Below are positions 1 to 7,281 of a stretch of DNA of 25,507 bases, piece after piece. Position 1 is the first letter of the stretch. Each line of letters opens with the position of its first letter. A program made the position numbers and the translations under genes. Source of the DNA: IDS-8 sp035304285 (GTDB lineage Bacteria; Pseudomonadota; Gammaproteobacteria; Steroidobacterales; Woeseiaceae). The DNA lies in contig DATGQI010000061.1 of the NCBI GenBank assembly GCA_035304285.1, positions 1-25,507 on the forward strand. The letters run 5' to 3'. The notes below the pieces were generated by a model. The model had not been told where the DNA came from. It saw only the letters and a list, made by a program, of their open reading frames with translations, and did no database searches.

Positions 1-1895
1 TATACGACGGCCAGGCGTTCCTGTGGCGGATCCGTTACGCCCTGCACGTGCTGACCGGAAGGCGGGAGGACCGCCTGCTGTTCGATCACCAGACACGTCT
101 CGCCGAGATGCTGGGCTACGAAGATGCGAGTTACACGCTCGCCGTCGAACAGCTCATGCAGCGTTACTACCGCACGGTTATGGAACTGAGTCGGCTGAAT
201 GAAATGCTGTTGCAGCTTTTCGAGCAGGCGATATTGATGGATCCGGACGCAGAACCGGAACCGTTAAACGAACGCTTCGAGGTGAAAAACGGCTACCTGC
301 AAACGGTGCACGAAGACGTATTCCGGCAGGAACCCTCAGCATTGCTCGAACTGTTCCTCCTGTTGCAGGAAAACGAGCACATTCGCGGCGTCGCGGCACA
401 CACCGTCGGTGAGATCCGGCGAAACCTTTATCTCATCGACGAGGAGTTCCGCCAGAACCCCCGCAACCACCGACTGTTCTTGAGCATCCTCCGGGCACCG
501 GTCGGCGTCAGCCGGCAACTGCGCCGTATGAACCTGTACGGCGTCTTAGGTCTCTACATTCCGTCCTTCGGTCGCATCGTCGGCCGCATGCAGTACGACC
601 TCTTCCATGCCTATACCGTCGATGAACACACGCTGTTCGTCGTCAGCAACCTGCGCCGCTTTGCCCTTTCGCGCTTCGACCACGAGTACCCGCATTGCAG
701 CCCGTTGATGCAATCCTTCGACAAGCCCGAGATCATCTATCTCGCAGCCCTGTTCCACGACATCGCGAAGGGCCGCGGCGGCGACCATTCGGAACTGGGT
801 GCCGTCGACGCCGAAGCATTCTGCCTGGAACACGGAATGAGCCGGTACGAGGCTCGCACGGTCGCGTGGCTGGTCCGAAACCACCTGCTCCTGTCGACGA
901 CGGCGCAGAAAAAGGATATCGCCGACCCCGCCGTCATCAACGAGTTCGCCGCCACCGTCAGTGACAAGACCCACCTCGATTACCTGTACGTCCTGACGGT
1001 CGCCGATGTCAGGGGCACGAACCCGAAACTCTGGAACTCGTGGAAAGCGACGCTGTTTCGCGACCTGTACGACGCAACCGCGCGGGCGCTGCGGCGGGGC
1101 CTCGAGAACCCGATCGATCGCGAATACCTGATTTCCGAGACGCAGACCTCGGCGCGGGAATTGCTGCGCCAGTCCGGCATGCCGGAGGCGCAACGGCAGG
1201 AAATCTGGCGCTCGTTCACCGAAGACTATTTCCTTCGCTATCGCAGCGAGGAGATTGCCTGGCACACCCGGATCCTGGCCAGTGCCGGCGAAGACGCCGC
1301 ACACGGCCTGGTCGACGTGCGCAAGCAAGCCGGCGGCGACGGCATGGAGGCCGTTCTTTACACGCTCAAGACCAGGCGCACGTTTGCCCGTGCGTCCGCG
1401 GCGATCGATGAACTGGGAATGACTATCGTCGATGCACGCGTCGTGCCGATCAGGAAGGGGTTGAGCCTGGACACTTTCATATTCATGGAGCTCGACCGGC
1501 GTATCGAGGTAGACGACCAGCGCCTGCGGAAAGTGCGGCAAGCGCTGGCGCATGTACTCGCGAGATCCGACGACAGCATCGTCAAGGTCACGCGTCGCGC
1601 CCCGCGACAGGTGCGTATGTTTCCGACCCGCACCACCGTCGAATTCGACGAGGACGAGGCGAACGGCCGCACCGTGATGGAACTCGTCGCCGGTGACCGG
1701 CCGGGTCTACTGAGCAAGGTGGGGCAGGTCCTTATTGATCTCGGCATAGAAATCGACACGGCCAAGATTATGACCATCGGCGAGCGCGCCGAAGACGTGT
1801 TCTACATCGTCGACGGAAACGGCGAGCCGTTGTCCGTCGAGCTACGCGAGACACTGGAGCAGCGCCTCGTCTCCACGCTGGACACGCGGGAATGA
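1..1895 (+). CDS. glnD: Bifunctional PII uridylyltransferase/uridylyl-removing enzyme, 3' part
   Basis: This is the C-terminal two thirds of GlnD, which adds UMP to and removes it from the PII signal protein in response to glutamine. The frame is open from base 3, so the gene begins upstream of the window, and the internal GTG at 48 is not a real start. The N-terminal nucleotidyltransferase domain is off the left edge. Visible parts are an HD hydrolase domain with FHDIAKGRGGDHS (bases about 750-790), which is the uridylyl-removing centre, and two ACT domains at the C-terminus (about 1340-1500 and 1670-1880, the latter with VAGDRPGLLSKVGQ) that bind glutamine. The TGA stop overlaps the dapD start in an ATGA junction. 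A glnD-dapD pair is usual in gammaproteobacteria. Identity is secure. Confidence 0.96.
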   Translation, partial: YDGQAFLWRIRYALHVLTGRREDRLLFDHQTRLAEMLGYEDASYTLAVEQLMQRYYRTVMELSRLNEMLLQLFEQAILMDPDAEPEPLNERFEVKNGYLQTVHEDVFRQEPSALLELFLLLQENEHIRGVAAHTVGEIRRNLYLIDEEFRQNPRNHRLFLSILRAPVGVSRQLRRMNLYGVLGLYIPSFGRIVGRMQYDLFHAYTVDEHTLFVVSNLRRFALSRFDHEYPHCSPLMQSFDKPEIIYLAALFHDIAKGRGGDHSELGAVDAEAFCLEHGMSRYEARTVAWLVRNHLLLSTTAQKKDIADPAVINEFAATVSDKTHLDYLYVLTVADVRGTNPKLWNSWKATLFRDLYDATARALRRGLENPIDREYLISETQTSARELLRQSGMPEAQRQEIWRSFTEDYFLRYRSEEIAWHTRILASAGEDAAHGLVDVRKQAGGDGMEAVLYTLKTRRTFARASAAIDELGMTIVDARVVPIRKGLSLDTFIFMELDRRIEVDDQRLRKVRQALAHVLARSDDSIVKVTRRAPRQVRMFPTRTTVEFDEDEANGRTVMELVAGDRPGLLSKVGQVLIDLGIEIDTAKIMTIGERAEDVFYIVDGNGEPLSVELRETLEQRLVSTLDTRE

Positions 1896-2743
1896 AGCTG
1901 GAAGCAATGGTGGCCGCCATCGAAGCAGGCTTCGAGGCTCAGAACGATGCATCCCGTGCCGGCCCGCAGCCGGAGCTCGAGACGGCGGTCGCAGAGGCGC
2001 TCCGCCTGCTCGACTCCGGTGAAGCCCGGGTCGCCGAGAAGGTCGACGATTCCTGGCAGGTCAACCAGTGGTTGAAGAAAGCGGTGCTGCTCTATTTTCG
2101 CCTTCGGGAGAACAAGGTCATTGCCGGCGCCCACAGCAACTTCTTCGACAAGGTGGCGCTCAAGTACAGCCATTACGGCGCTGCCGACTTCGAGCGCGAC
2201 CGGGTGCGCGTCGTACCGGACGCGATCGTGCGCTACGGCGCGCACGTTGCGAGCGACGTCGTGCTGATGCCGAGCTACGTCAACATCGGGGCGAACATCG
2301 GCAGCGGCACCATGGTCGATACCTGGGCGACTGTAGGCAGCTGCGCACAGATCGGGCGGAACGTGCACATTTCAGGCGGTGTCGGCATCGGCGGCGTTCT
2401 CGAACCCGTGCAGGCCGCGCCAACAATTATCGAGGACGACTGTTTCATCGGCGCCCGCTCGGAAGTCGTGGAGGGCGTGATCGTCGAAACAGGTTCCGTC
2501 ATCTCGATGGGCGTCTTTATCGGGCAAAGCACGAAGATCTATAACCGTGAGACCGGTGAAGTCAGCTACGGCCGGGTGCCGGCCGGTTCCGTCGTCGTTC
2601 CAGGCAGTCTTCCATCGAGCGACGGGAAGTACTCTCTCTACTGCGCCATCATCGTGAAACAGGTCGATGCGAAAACCCGCAGCCGGACGAGCCTCAACGA
2701 CCTGCTGCGCTTCGCCGACGAGGAATCACTGCGAAAGTCATGA
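1892..2743 (+). CDS. dapD: 2,3,4,5-tetrahydropyridine-2,6-dicarboxylate N-succinyltransferase
   Basis: DapD transfers succinyl from succinyl-CoA to tetrahydrodipicolinate in the succinylase route to diaminopimelate and lysine, in the cytoplasm. The 283-residue product is slightly longer than the roughly 274-residue E. coli enzyme. It has the family's helical N-terminal domain (DDSWQVNQWLKKAVLLYFR) followed by a left-handed beta-helix of hexapeptide repeats (for example VNIGANIGSGTMVDTWATVG and SGGVGIGGVLEP). The ATG overlaps the glnD stop by 4 bp, which suggests translational coupling. The other window gene of this pathway, dapE, lies 4.5 kb downstream beyond an accessory segment. Confidence 0.97.
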   Translation: MKLEAMVAAIEAGFEAQNDASRAGPQPELETAVAEALRLLDSGEARVAEKVDDSWQVNQWLKKAVLLYFRLRENKVIAGAHSNFFDKVALKYSHYGAADFERDRVRVVPDAIVRYGAHVASDVVLMPSYVNIGANIGSGTMVDTWATVGSCAQIGRNVHISGGVGIGGVLEPVQAAPTIIEDDCFIGARSEVVEGVIVETGSVISMGVFIGQSTKIYNRETGEVSYGRVPAGSVVVPGSLPSSDGKYSLYCAIIVKQVDAKTRSRTSLNDLLRFADEESLRKS

Positions 2744-2751
2744 TCGGTGCG

Positions 2752-2884
2752 ACTGTAGGAGCCTACGCCAAAGGGACCCGGCAACGGCATCGAATACTGT
2801 TGCCCTCGCGGACGGCGGACGCGGGCGAGTTCGCTGAAGCGTATCGCACTCGCCCGCATGGCGAGCTCCTACGGTTGCCCTCGC
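2752..2884. repeat. REP-like palindromic element between dapD and the arsC-like gene
   Basis: The 166-bp gap between dapD and the next gene is full of symmetric sequence. GTAGGAGC (2755-2762) is mirrored by GCTCCTAC (2865-2872). Inside lies a perfect 10-bp inverted repeat, GCGGGCGAGT (2821-2830) and ACTCGCCCGC (2848-2857), with a 17-nt loop. An 11-bp direct repeat, GTTGCCCTCGC, occurs at 2799-2809 and 2874-2884. GC-rich hairpins ending in GCTCCTAC resemble REP elements of Pseudomonas and Xanthomonas, which are mobilised by RAYT transposases; that link is inference. No U-tract follows, so it is not an obvious intrinsic terminator. Confidence 0.6.
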
Positions 2885-2909
2885 ATAACCTGAGCAGAGC
2901 TTTTCTGTC

Positions 2910-3260
2910 GTGCTGACGATCTACGGGATCAAGAGCTGCAGCACCTGCCGGGAAGCGATGAAGTGGCTGAACTCACGGGACATCGCTTACCGGTTCCACG
3001 ACCTTCGCGATGATGGAATCGATATCCAGACGCTGGAACGCTGGGCGGACAGCGTGGAATGGGAAAAGCTCCTGAACAAGTCGAGCCTCACGTGGCGCAA
3101 GCTGCCCGACGTCGACCGCAGCGGCATGACGCGAAATCGCGCCCTCGCGGCGATAATCGAGCACCCCACACTCGTGAAGCGGCCGGTTCTCGAAAACGGC
3201 AAGCAGGTCGCGCTCGGATTTTCCGCGCAACGGTACGCGGAAATCCTGGGCGAAAGATGA
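2910..3260 (+). CDS. Spx/ArsC family thioredoxin-fold protein (YffB-like)
   Basis: This 116-residue protein belongs to the ArsC/Spx/YffB family. It starts with the typical YGIKSCSTC strand-loop, giving Cys10 and Cys13 as a CxxC pair, and carries the family's KRPVLENG segment near residues 90-97. E. coli YffB has one N-terminal cysteine and sits beside dapE, so by position this is the YffB equivalent. It lies 166 bp after dapD, but dapE is displaced about 4 kb downstream. The start is GTG at 2910, chosen because it gives the family N-terminus; the ribosome-binding site is weak. YffB is thought to act with glutathione, and arsenate reduction should not be assumed. Confidence 0.88.
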   Translation: MLTIYGIKSCSTCREAMKWLNSRDIAYRFHDLRDDGIDIQTLERWADSVEWEKLLNKSSLTWRKLPDVDRSGMTRNRALAAIIEHPTLVKRPVLENGKQVALGFSAQRYAEILGER

Positions 3261-3264
3261 CCGA

Positions 3265-3444
3265 TCAACCCTTTATCCGGCGCGTCCGCCTTGCCGTGCC
3301 CTTACCGCCTGCGGCAACCGGCCCGGCGGAGTCCCTGCGCTTCACCTGCCTGACCCAGAACTCATACGGCGGCAGCCGCGCCAGGTCTTTCTGCTTGTTG
3401 GCGTGATCCACAAGGCAATACTTCTTCCGCTCTTTCTCGCGCAT
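3265..3444 (-). CDS. Small basic hypothetical protein, 59 residues
   Basis: A 59-codon minus-strand frame begins at ATG 3444-3442, preceded by GCGGAG with a spacing of about 6-7 bases (a good ribosome-binding site), and stops at TGA 3267-3265. The product is strongly basic: it begins MREKERKKYCLVDHANKQ, has a central LPPYEFWVRQVKRR segment and ends in a Lys/Arg-rich tail. No membrane segment or known motif is visible. It is convergent with the arsC-like gene, with only 4 bp between the two stops. The tight packing and ribosome-binding site argue that it is real. I do not recognise a family; a nucleic-acid-binding role would be a guess from charge only. Confidence 0.55.
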   Translation of the reverse strand: MREKERKKYCLVDHANKQKDLARLPPYEFWVRQVKRRDSAGPVAAGGKGTARRTRRIKG

Positions 3445-3529
3445 TCGTCACTCCGCAGGTACAGGTTTACTGGCCTCTTACCCTATAAAGCGACATCCGC
3501 AACGAAATCCCCTCATGCAGGGAGACATT

Positions 3530-3571
3530 ATTTTAAGCGTGGGTCCCCGTATTTTAAGCGTGGGTCCCCGT
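3530..3571. repeat. Perfect tandem duplication of a 21-bp unit
   Basis: Two head-to-tail identical copies of ATTTTAAGCGTGGGTCCCCG plus T occupy 3530-3550 and 3551-3571. Each contains an A/T-rich part and a GGGTCCCC core. The second copy supplies the last five codons and the TAA stop of the small minus-strand membrane-protein gene. Similar GGGGACCC/AAAAT-type short repeats occur near REP-associated transposases in gammaproteobacteria; this is recollection, not a search. No transposase is present here. Confidence 0.8.
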
Positions 3572-3775
3572 TTCCGCGTCCGAGGGTTCGACTGTCCAGA
3601 TCATCGATGACAGCGATGCGGGGCGCCGTTCGCCTGCATCCGGCTGTTGCGGGCAGCAACATGGACCGGCAAGGATCTTCGCGACGAGGATCGCAAGCAG
3701 CGCACCACCAAACCCGCCGCCCGCGGCGTACATTGCCATTTTCCGCGACTGCGGAGGCAGACTTGCTTCAGCCAT
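3554..3775 (-). CDS. Small single-pass membrane protein, hypothetical
   Basis: This is a 73-residue minus-strand frame. The ATG at 3775 is preceded by AAAGGGGAATCAT, a strong ribosome-binding site. The protein has a short polar N-terminus, one glycine/alanine-rich hydrophobic segment at residues about 13-36 (AMYAAGGGFGGALLAILVAK within it), then a cysteine cluster (PCCCPQQP) and a polar tail. The last residues (TGTHA) and the TAA come from the 21-bp repeat, so the original 3' end may have been replaced when the repeat arrived. It is divergent from the ECF sigma gene with about 208 bp between starts. I do not recognise a family. It could be a small envelope protein linked to the sigma/kinase pair, but only position supports that. 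Confidence 0.55.
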   Translation of the reverse strand: MAEASLPPQSRKMAMYAAGGGFGGALLAILVAKILAGPCCCPQQPDAGERRPASLSSMIWTVEPSDAETGTHA

Positions 3776-3908
3776 ATGATTCCCCTTTTCTCTTGGCTAT
3801 TGTTTTTCGTAACACGAAGTTTAGCGCCAATCCGTCACCGATTCGCGGAAACGATCGTGGACTTCTCTGTTTATGCACGGCGCCGATTTGACTATCATTA
3901 CGCAAAAC

Positions 3909-3936
3909 AATCGTTAGATACTGGCGTATAACGATT
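3909..3936. promoter_or_regulatory. Inverted repeat (8-12-8), candidate operator upstream of the ECF sigma gene
   Basis: AATCGTTA (3909-3916) and TAACGATT (3929-3936) form a perfect 8-bp inverted repeat with a 12-bp spacer, giving half-site centres 20 bp apart, about two helical turns. A TATAAC hexamer (3927-3932) overlaps the right arm and could be a -10 box. TTGACT at 3888-3893 looks like a -35 but is too far from TATAAC for a standard promoter. The site is 48 bp before the ATG of the sigma gene. The rest of 3776-3983 shows no gene. Confidence 0.45.
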
Positions 3937-3983
3937 TCCTCCGGTTACAGATTCCTTCCCGCAGTGCGATATCGGGGGCAGAA

Positions 3984-4547
3984 ATGGCTTGCGCGCGCGC
4001 CGTAACGACTCTTCTTGGCCAATGGCGCGAGGGCGACGAAGGCGCGCTCGTCGAGCTTGCGCCTCTCGTCTACGAGGAACTGCGTGCGCTGGCGCGGCGC
4101 TACATGGGTTCCGAGGGCGCCGGTCACACCCTGCAGGCAACCGGACTGGTGAACGAGGCCTTCATCCGCCTGGCCGGCATGGATGTGCCCTGGTCGGACC
4201 GGGCGCATTTCTATGCGGTCGCGGCACGTTCCATGCGGCGCATCCTCGTTGACCACGCCAAAGCTCGCCGGCGGGAGAAGCGAGGCGGCGCCGCCCGGCA
4301 CGCGAGCCTGGAAACAGTGGTGATCCCCGACGCCGCCGCCGGTCCTGCGGACCTGCTCGACATCGATGAGGCTCTGGAGCGCCTCGCCCGGATCGATGCG
4401 CGCAAAGGCGAGGTCATCGTGCTGCATTACTTCGGGGGAATGACCTACGACGAGATGGCGGAAGCACTCGATGTCTCACCCGCAACCGTGCACCGTGACC
4501 TCCGCCTGGCCAAAGCCTGGATACTCAATGAACTCCGCCCCGCCTGA
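3984..4547 (+). CDS. ECF-type RNA polymerase sigma factor (Sigma70_ECF/TIGR02999-like)
   Basis: This 187-residue protein has only sigma regions 2 and 4. Region 2 runs from about residue 20 to 105 (PLVYEELRALARRYM, then TGLVNEAFIRL and ARSMRRILVDHAKARRR), and region 4 covers roughly 130-185 with a helix-turn-helix (MTYDEMAEALDVSPATVHRDL). The form matches the ECF subfamily that travels with Ser/Thr kinases instead of a classical anti-sigma factor. The ATG at 3984 follows GGGGGC at suitable spacing. Its 3' end overlaps the kinase gene by 20 bp, implying coupled expression. The kinase probably controls this sigma directly or through phosphorylation; that is inference from pairing. Target promoters are unknown. 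Confidence 0.9.
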   Translation: MACARAVTTLLGQWREGDEGALVELAPLVYEELRALARRYMGSEGAGHTLQATGLVNEAFIRLAGMDVPWSDRAHFYAVAARSMRRILVDHAKARRREKRGGAARHASLETVVIPDAAAGPADLLDIDEALERLARIDARKGEVIVLHYFGGMTYDEMAEALDVSPATVHRDLRLAKAWILNELRPA

Positions 4548-7251
4548 ACTTAGCCCCGACCGGTGGGCTCGCGTCGAGCAGTTGTTCGACGCCGTCGCGG
4601 ACATGCCCGTGTCCGAACGGGCGGCGTACCTCAGGAAGGCCTGCGGGGATGACGGGGAGTTACGCGCCTATATCGAAGCTCTTGCCCGCTCCGACGTGGC
4701 GAAGAACACGGTGATCGAGGACGCTATCCACGACGTGCTTGACCTCGCGTCCCCGGATGCCGGCTCTCTCACGGACATCGTCGGTGAACGCATCGGGCCG
4801 TATCGGATCGTCAGCATCATCGGCAGCGGCGGCATGGGCGTCGTATACCTCGCCGAACGCGCAGACGAGCATTTCCGGCAGCAGGTGGCGATCAAGGTGG
4901 TCCGGCAACGGCTCATCGATCCCGAGATCGAAGCCCGGCTCGTCGGCGAGCGGCAGATCCTCGCGAACCTGCAGCACCCGAACATCGCTCGCCTCTTCGA
5001 CGGCGGCACGACGGCGGACGGCACACCGTACCTGGTGATGGAATACATAGACGGCCTGCCGATCGACGAGTATTGCGACGGCCGGCGCCTCACGGTGAAC
5101 GAGCGGCTGGAACTGTTTCGCAAAATCTGTTCAGCCGTGCATTACGCGCACCAGAACCTGGTCGTGCACCGCGACATCAAGCCGACGAATATCCTGGTAA
5201 CCGCGGACGGGACGCCCAAGCTGCTGGACTTCGGCATCGCAAAGCTTCTCGATGCGGGTGGTGCCGCTACGGACGGACTGACCCGCGTCGGCGCCGTCAT
5301 GATGACACCCGAGAATGCGACGCCGGAGCAGGTTCAAAACGGTCCGATCACCACCGCAACCGACATCTATGCCCTCGGTCTCCTGCTGTATCGACTCCTC
5401 ACCGGCCAGCCGGCCTATCGGGTGGGCAACAGCCCGAGTGCCATGGCCCAGGCGATTTGCGAACATGTCCCTGAGCGCCCCAGCACCGCCGTCCGGCGGC
5501 ACTCCGTTGAGGCAGCGCCGGGTGAGATGAAACCCGAACTCATCTGGCGATATCGCGGCACGACGCGCGAAAAACTGAGTCGTCTCCTGAAAGGAGACCT
5601 CGACAACATCGTACTGCTCGCCTTGCGCAAGGAACCGCAGCGCAGGTACCGATCCGCACACGAACTGTCGGAAGACCTGCGGTTGCACCTTGCATCCCTG
5701 CCGGTACTCGCACAGCCGGATACCTGGAGCTATCGCACCGGAAAGTTCATCCGCAGGCACGTGGCCGGCGTGGCCATGTCGGTCGCGCTGGTTGGCCTGC
5801 TCGTGGCGTTCGGCGTTGCGATGACGGTGCAGAACCAGCGCATCGCGGAAGAGCGGGACACGGCCAGGCAGGTTTCAACCTTTTTGGAAGAGATCTTCAT
5901 GACGCCGGATCCCGGCAACGCTCGCGGACTGGATATCTCCGCCAAGGAAATACTGGCAAAGGGCGCGGAGAGAATAAGCGGGCTCGACAGTCAACCGGCG
6001 GTGCAGGCAACGCTGATGGAAACGATCGGCCGCGTCTATTTCAATCTCGGTGAATACGAACCATCGATCGATATGCTCGAGGCATCACTCCGGATTCGCT
6101 CGAACGAACTCGGGGAGCATCATCCGCTGATTGCGGCGACGAAGAACCAGCTCGCGCTGCCGCTCATTCGCACAGCCGACTATAAACGCGCGGGTATACT
6201 CCTGCAGGAGGCCCTCGAGCGGAACCGAAGCCTGTACGGGGACTCAAGCACCGAAGTCGCGGCGAGCTTCTATAACCTCGCGGAACTGCACCAGGCGACC
6301 GGCAACCTGGAGGAAGCCGCGCGGCTCGCCAGGGAAAGTATCGACATCTATGCAGCCCAGGGCGAGTTGCATGCGGCAGAACTTGCCGAAGGGAAAAGCG
6401 CACTCGCGCGCATTCTCGTCGTCAACAACGAACTCGACCAGGCCGAGACGCTGTATCGAGAAGCGCTGGCGCTGGTGCGGACGCATCTCGGCCACGATCA
6501 CCCGCTCAACGCGTACTACCTGCAGAACCTCGCCGTCGTCCTGAATTCGAAAGGCGACATTGTAACGGCCGAGGCGATGTTCCGGGACGCGATCGCCGCC
6601 GCACGTAACATCCTTGGCGACGATCACGACCTGGTTGGCAGTTCGCTGGTCATGCTCGGTACGCTGCTGCACAACAAGGGCGAGCATGCTGCCGCCGAGC
6701 GTGCTTTACGCGAAGCGCTTGCCGTCCATACCAACGCGCGCGGGCCCGATCACCCCTTCGTCGCCTATGACATGACGAGCCTCGCGATGCTGCTTCAGGA
6801 TGAGGGACTTCTCGAGGAAGCCGAATCGCTGCTGAAGGGCGCCCTGCGGATCTACGAGGCGTCCGTCGGCCCGGACCACCAATACGTCGCATCGACTCTC
6901 ACGGAACTGGGCGTCGTGCTGACCGACAGGAACCTCCCGCAAGACGCCGAGCCCCTGCTGCTTCGCGCGCTCGAGATCCGCCGGAGGGATTTTCCCGACA
7001 CGCACCCGCTCCTTGCCGCAACGAACCTGGCCTACAGTCACGCCCTGGCCCGACTCGGACGCTATGATGAAGCGGAGCGCTTGCTGCTCGACAATGTCCC
7101 GACCCTGGCCGGGTCCGCGACTGCTCCCGACCGACGTGCCCGGCGCGCGATGCAATGGGCCGTGAGCCTCTACGAAGACTGGGAAAAGCCGGAAGAAGCT
7201 GACCTATACCGGCATCGGATACAAGTGCAGAAGGTGGAACCCTTTGATTAA
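4528..7251 (+). CDS. Transmembrane Ser/Thr protein kinase with C-terminal TPR repeats
   Basis: The 907-residue product (from ATG 4528) starts with about 85 polar residues, then a Hanks-type kinase domain: glycine loop GSGGMG (99-104), Lys123 in VAIKVV, catalytic Asp216 in HRDIKPTN, DFG Asp234 and TPEQV after the activation loop. All key residues are present, so it should be active. One membrane helix follows at about 414-433. The rest, about 450-890, is a run of TPR/Kinesin-light-chain-like repeats (recurring LGxxHPL, YxxLAxLL and AExLxxxAL patterns), likely the sensing or partner-binding part. By the membrane positive-inside logic the kinase is cytoplasmic and the TPR array periplasmic. I preferred ATG 4528 over 4471 because the protein then begins at MNSAPPELSPDRWARVEQLF, typical of the family. 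Gene pairing with the sigma factor suggests a signalling couple. Confidence 0.9.
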   Translation: MNSAPPELSPDRWARVEQLFDAVADMPVSERAAYLRKACGDDGELRAYIEALARSDVAKNTVIEDAIHDVLDLASPDAGSLTDIVGERIGPYRIVSIIGSGGMGVVYLAERADEHFRQQVAIKVVRQRLIDPEIEARLVGERQILANLQHPNIARLFDGGTTADGTPYLVMEYIDGLPIDEYCDGRRLTVNERLELFRKICSAVHYAHQNLVVHRDIKPTNILVTADGTPKLLDFGIAKLLDAGGAATDGLTRVGAVMMTPENATPEQVQNGPITTATDIYALGLLLYRLLTGQPAYRVGNSPSAMAQAICEHVPERPSTAVRRHSVEAAPGEMKPELIWRYRGTTREKLSRLLKGDLDNIVLLALRKEPQRRYRSAHELSEDLRLHLASLPVLAQPDTWSYRTGKFIRRHVAGVAMSVALVGLLVAFGVAMTVQNQRIAEERDTARQVSTFLEEIFMTPDPGNARGLDISAKEILAKGAERISGLDSQPAVQATLMETIGRVYFNLGEYEPSIDMLEASLRIRSNELGEHHPLIAATKNQLALPLIRTADYKRAGILLQEALERNRSLYGDSSTEVAASFYNLAELHQATGNLEEAARLARESIDIYAAQGELHAAELAEGKSALARILVVNNELDQAETLYREALALVRTHLGHDHPLNAYYLQNLAVVLNSKGDIVTAEAMFRDAIAAARNILGDDHDLVGSSLVMLGTLLHNKGEHAAAERALREALAVHTNARGPDHPFVAYDMTSLAMLLQDEGLLEEAESLLKGALRIYEASVGPDHQYVASTLTELGVVLTDRNLPQDAEPLLLRALEIRRRDFPDTHPLLAATNLAYSHALARLGRYDEAERLLLDNVPTLAGSATAPDRRARRAMQWAVSLYEDWEKPEEADLYRHRIQVQKVEPFD

Positions 7252-7256
7252 TCAAA
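7243..7256. promoter_or_regulatory. Perfect 14-bp palindrome at the kinase/dapE junction
   Basis: TTTGATTAATCAAA is a perfect palindrome spanning the kinase stop codon (TAA at 7249-7251) and lying 26 bp before dapE. It is strikingly A/T-rich for its surroundings. It could be an operator, a minor terminator stem followed by an A/T-rich stretch, or a scar at the edge of the accessory segment. Nothing in the sequence decides between these. Confidence 0.35.
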
Positions 7257-7281
7257 AAGTTGGGCCGGATACCTTAAAACA

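Noticed and set aside
546..1553. A 335-codon frame opposite glnD
   Set aside because: Low-complexity composition, no motif, fully covered by glnD on the other strand.
3403..3891. A 162-codon plus-strand frame across the repeat region
   Set aside because: It runs through the tandem repeat (translated as repeated YFKRGSP) and opposite two small minus-strand genes that have better ribosome-binding sites.
4471..4527. Longer kinase start at ATG 4471
   Set aside because: It lies deep inside the sigma factor gene, and the added residues do not resemble the family N-terminus.
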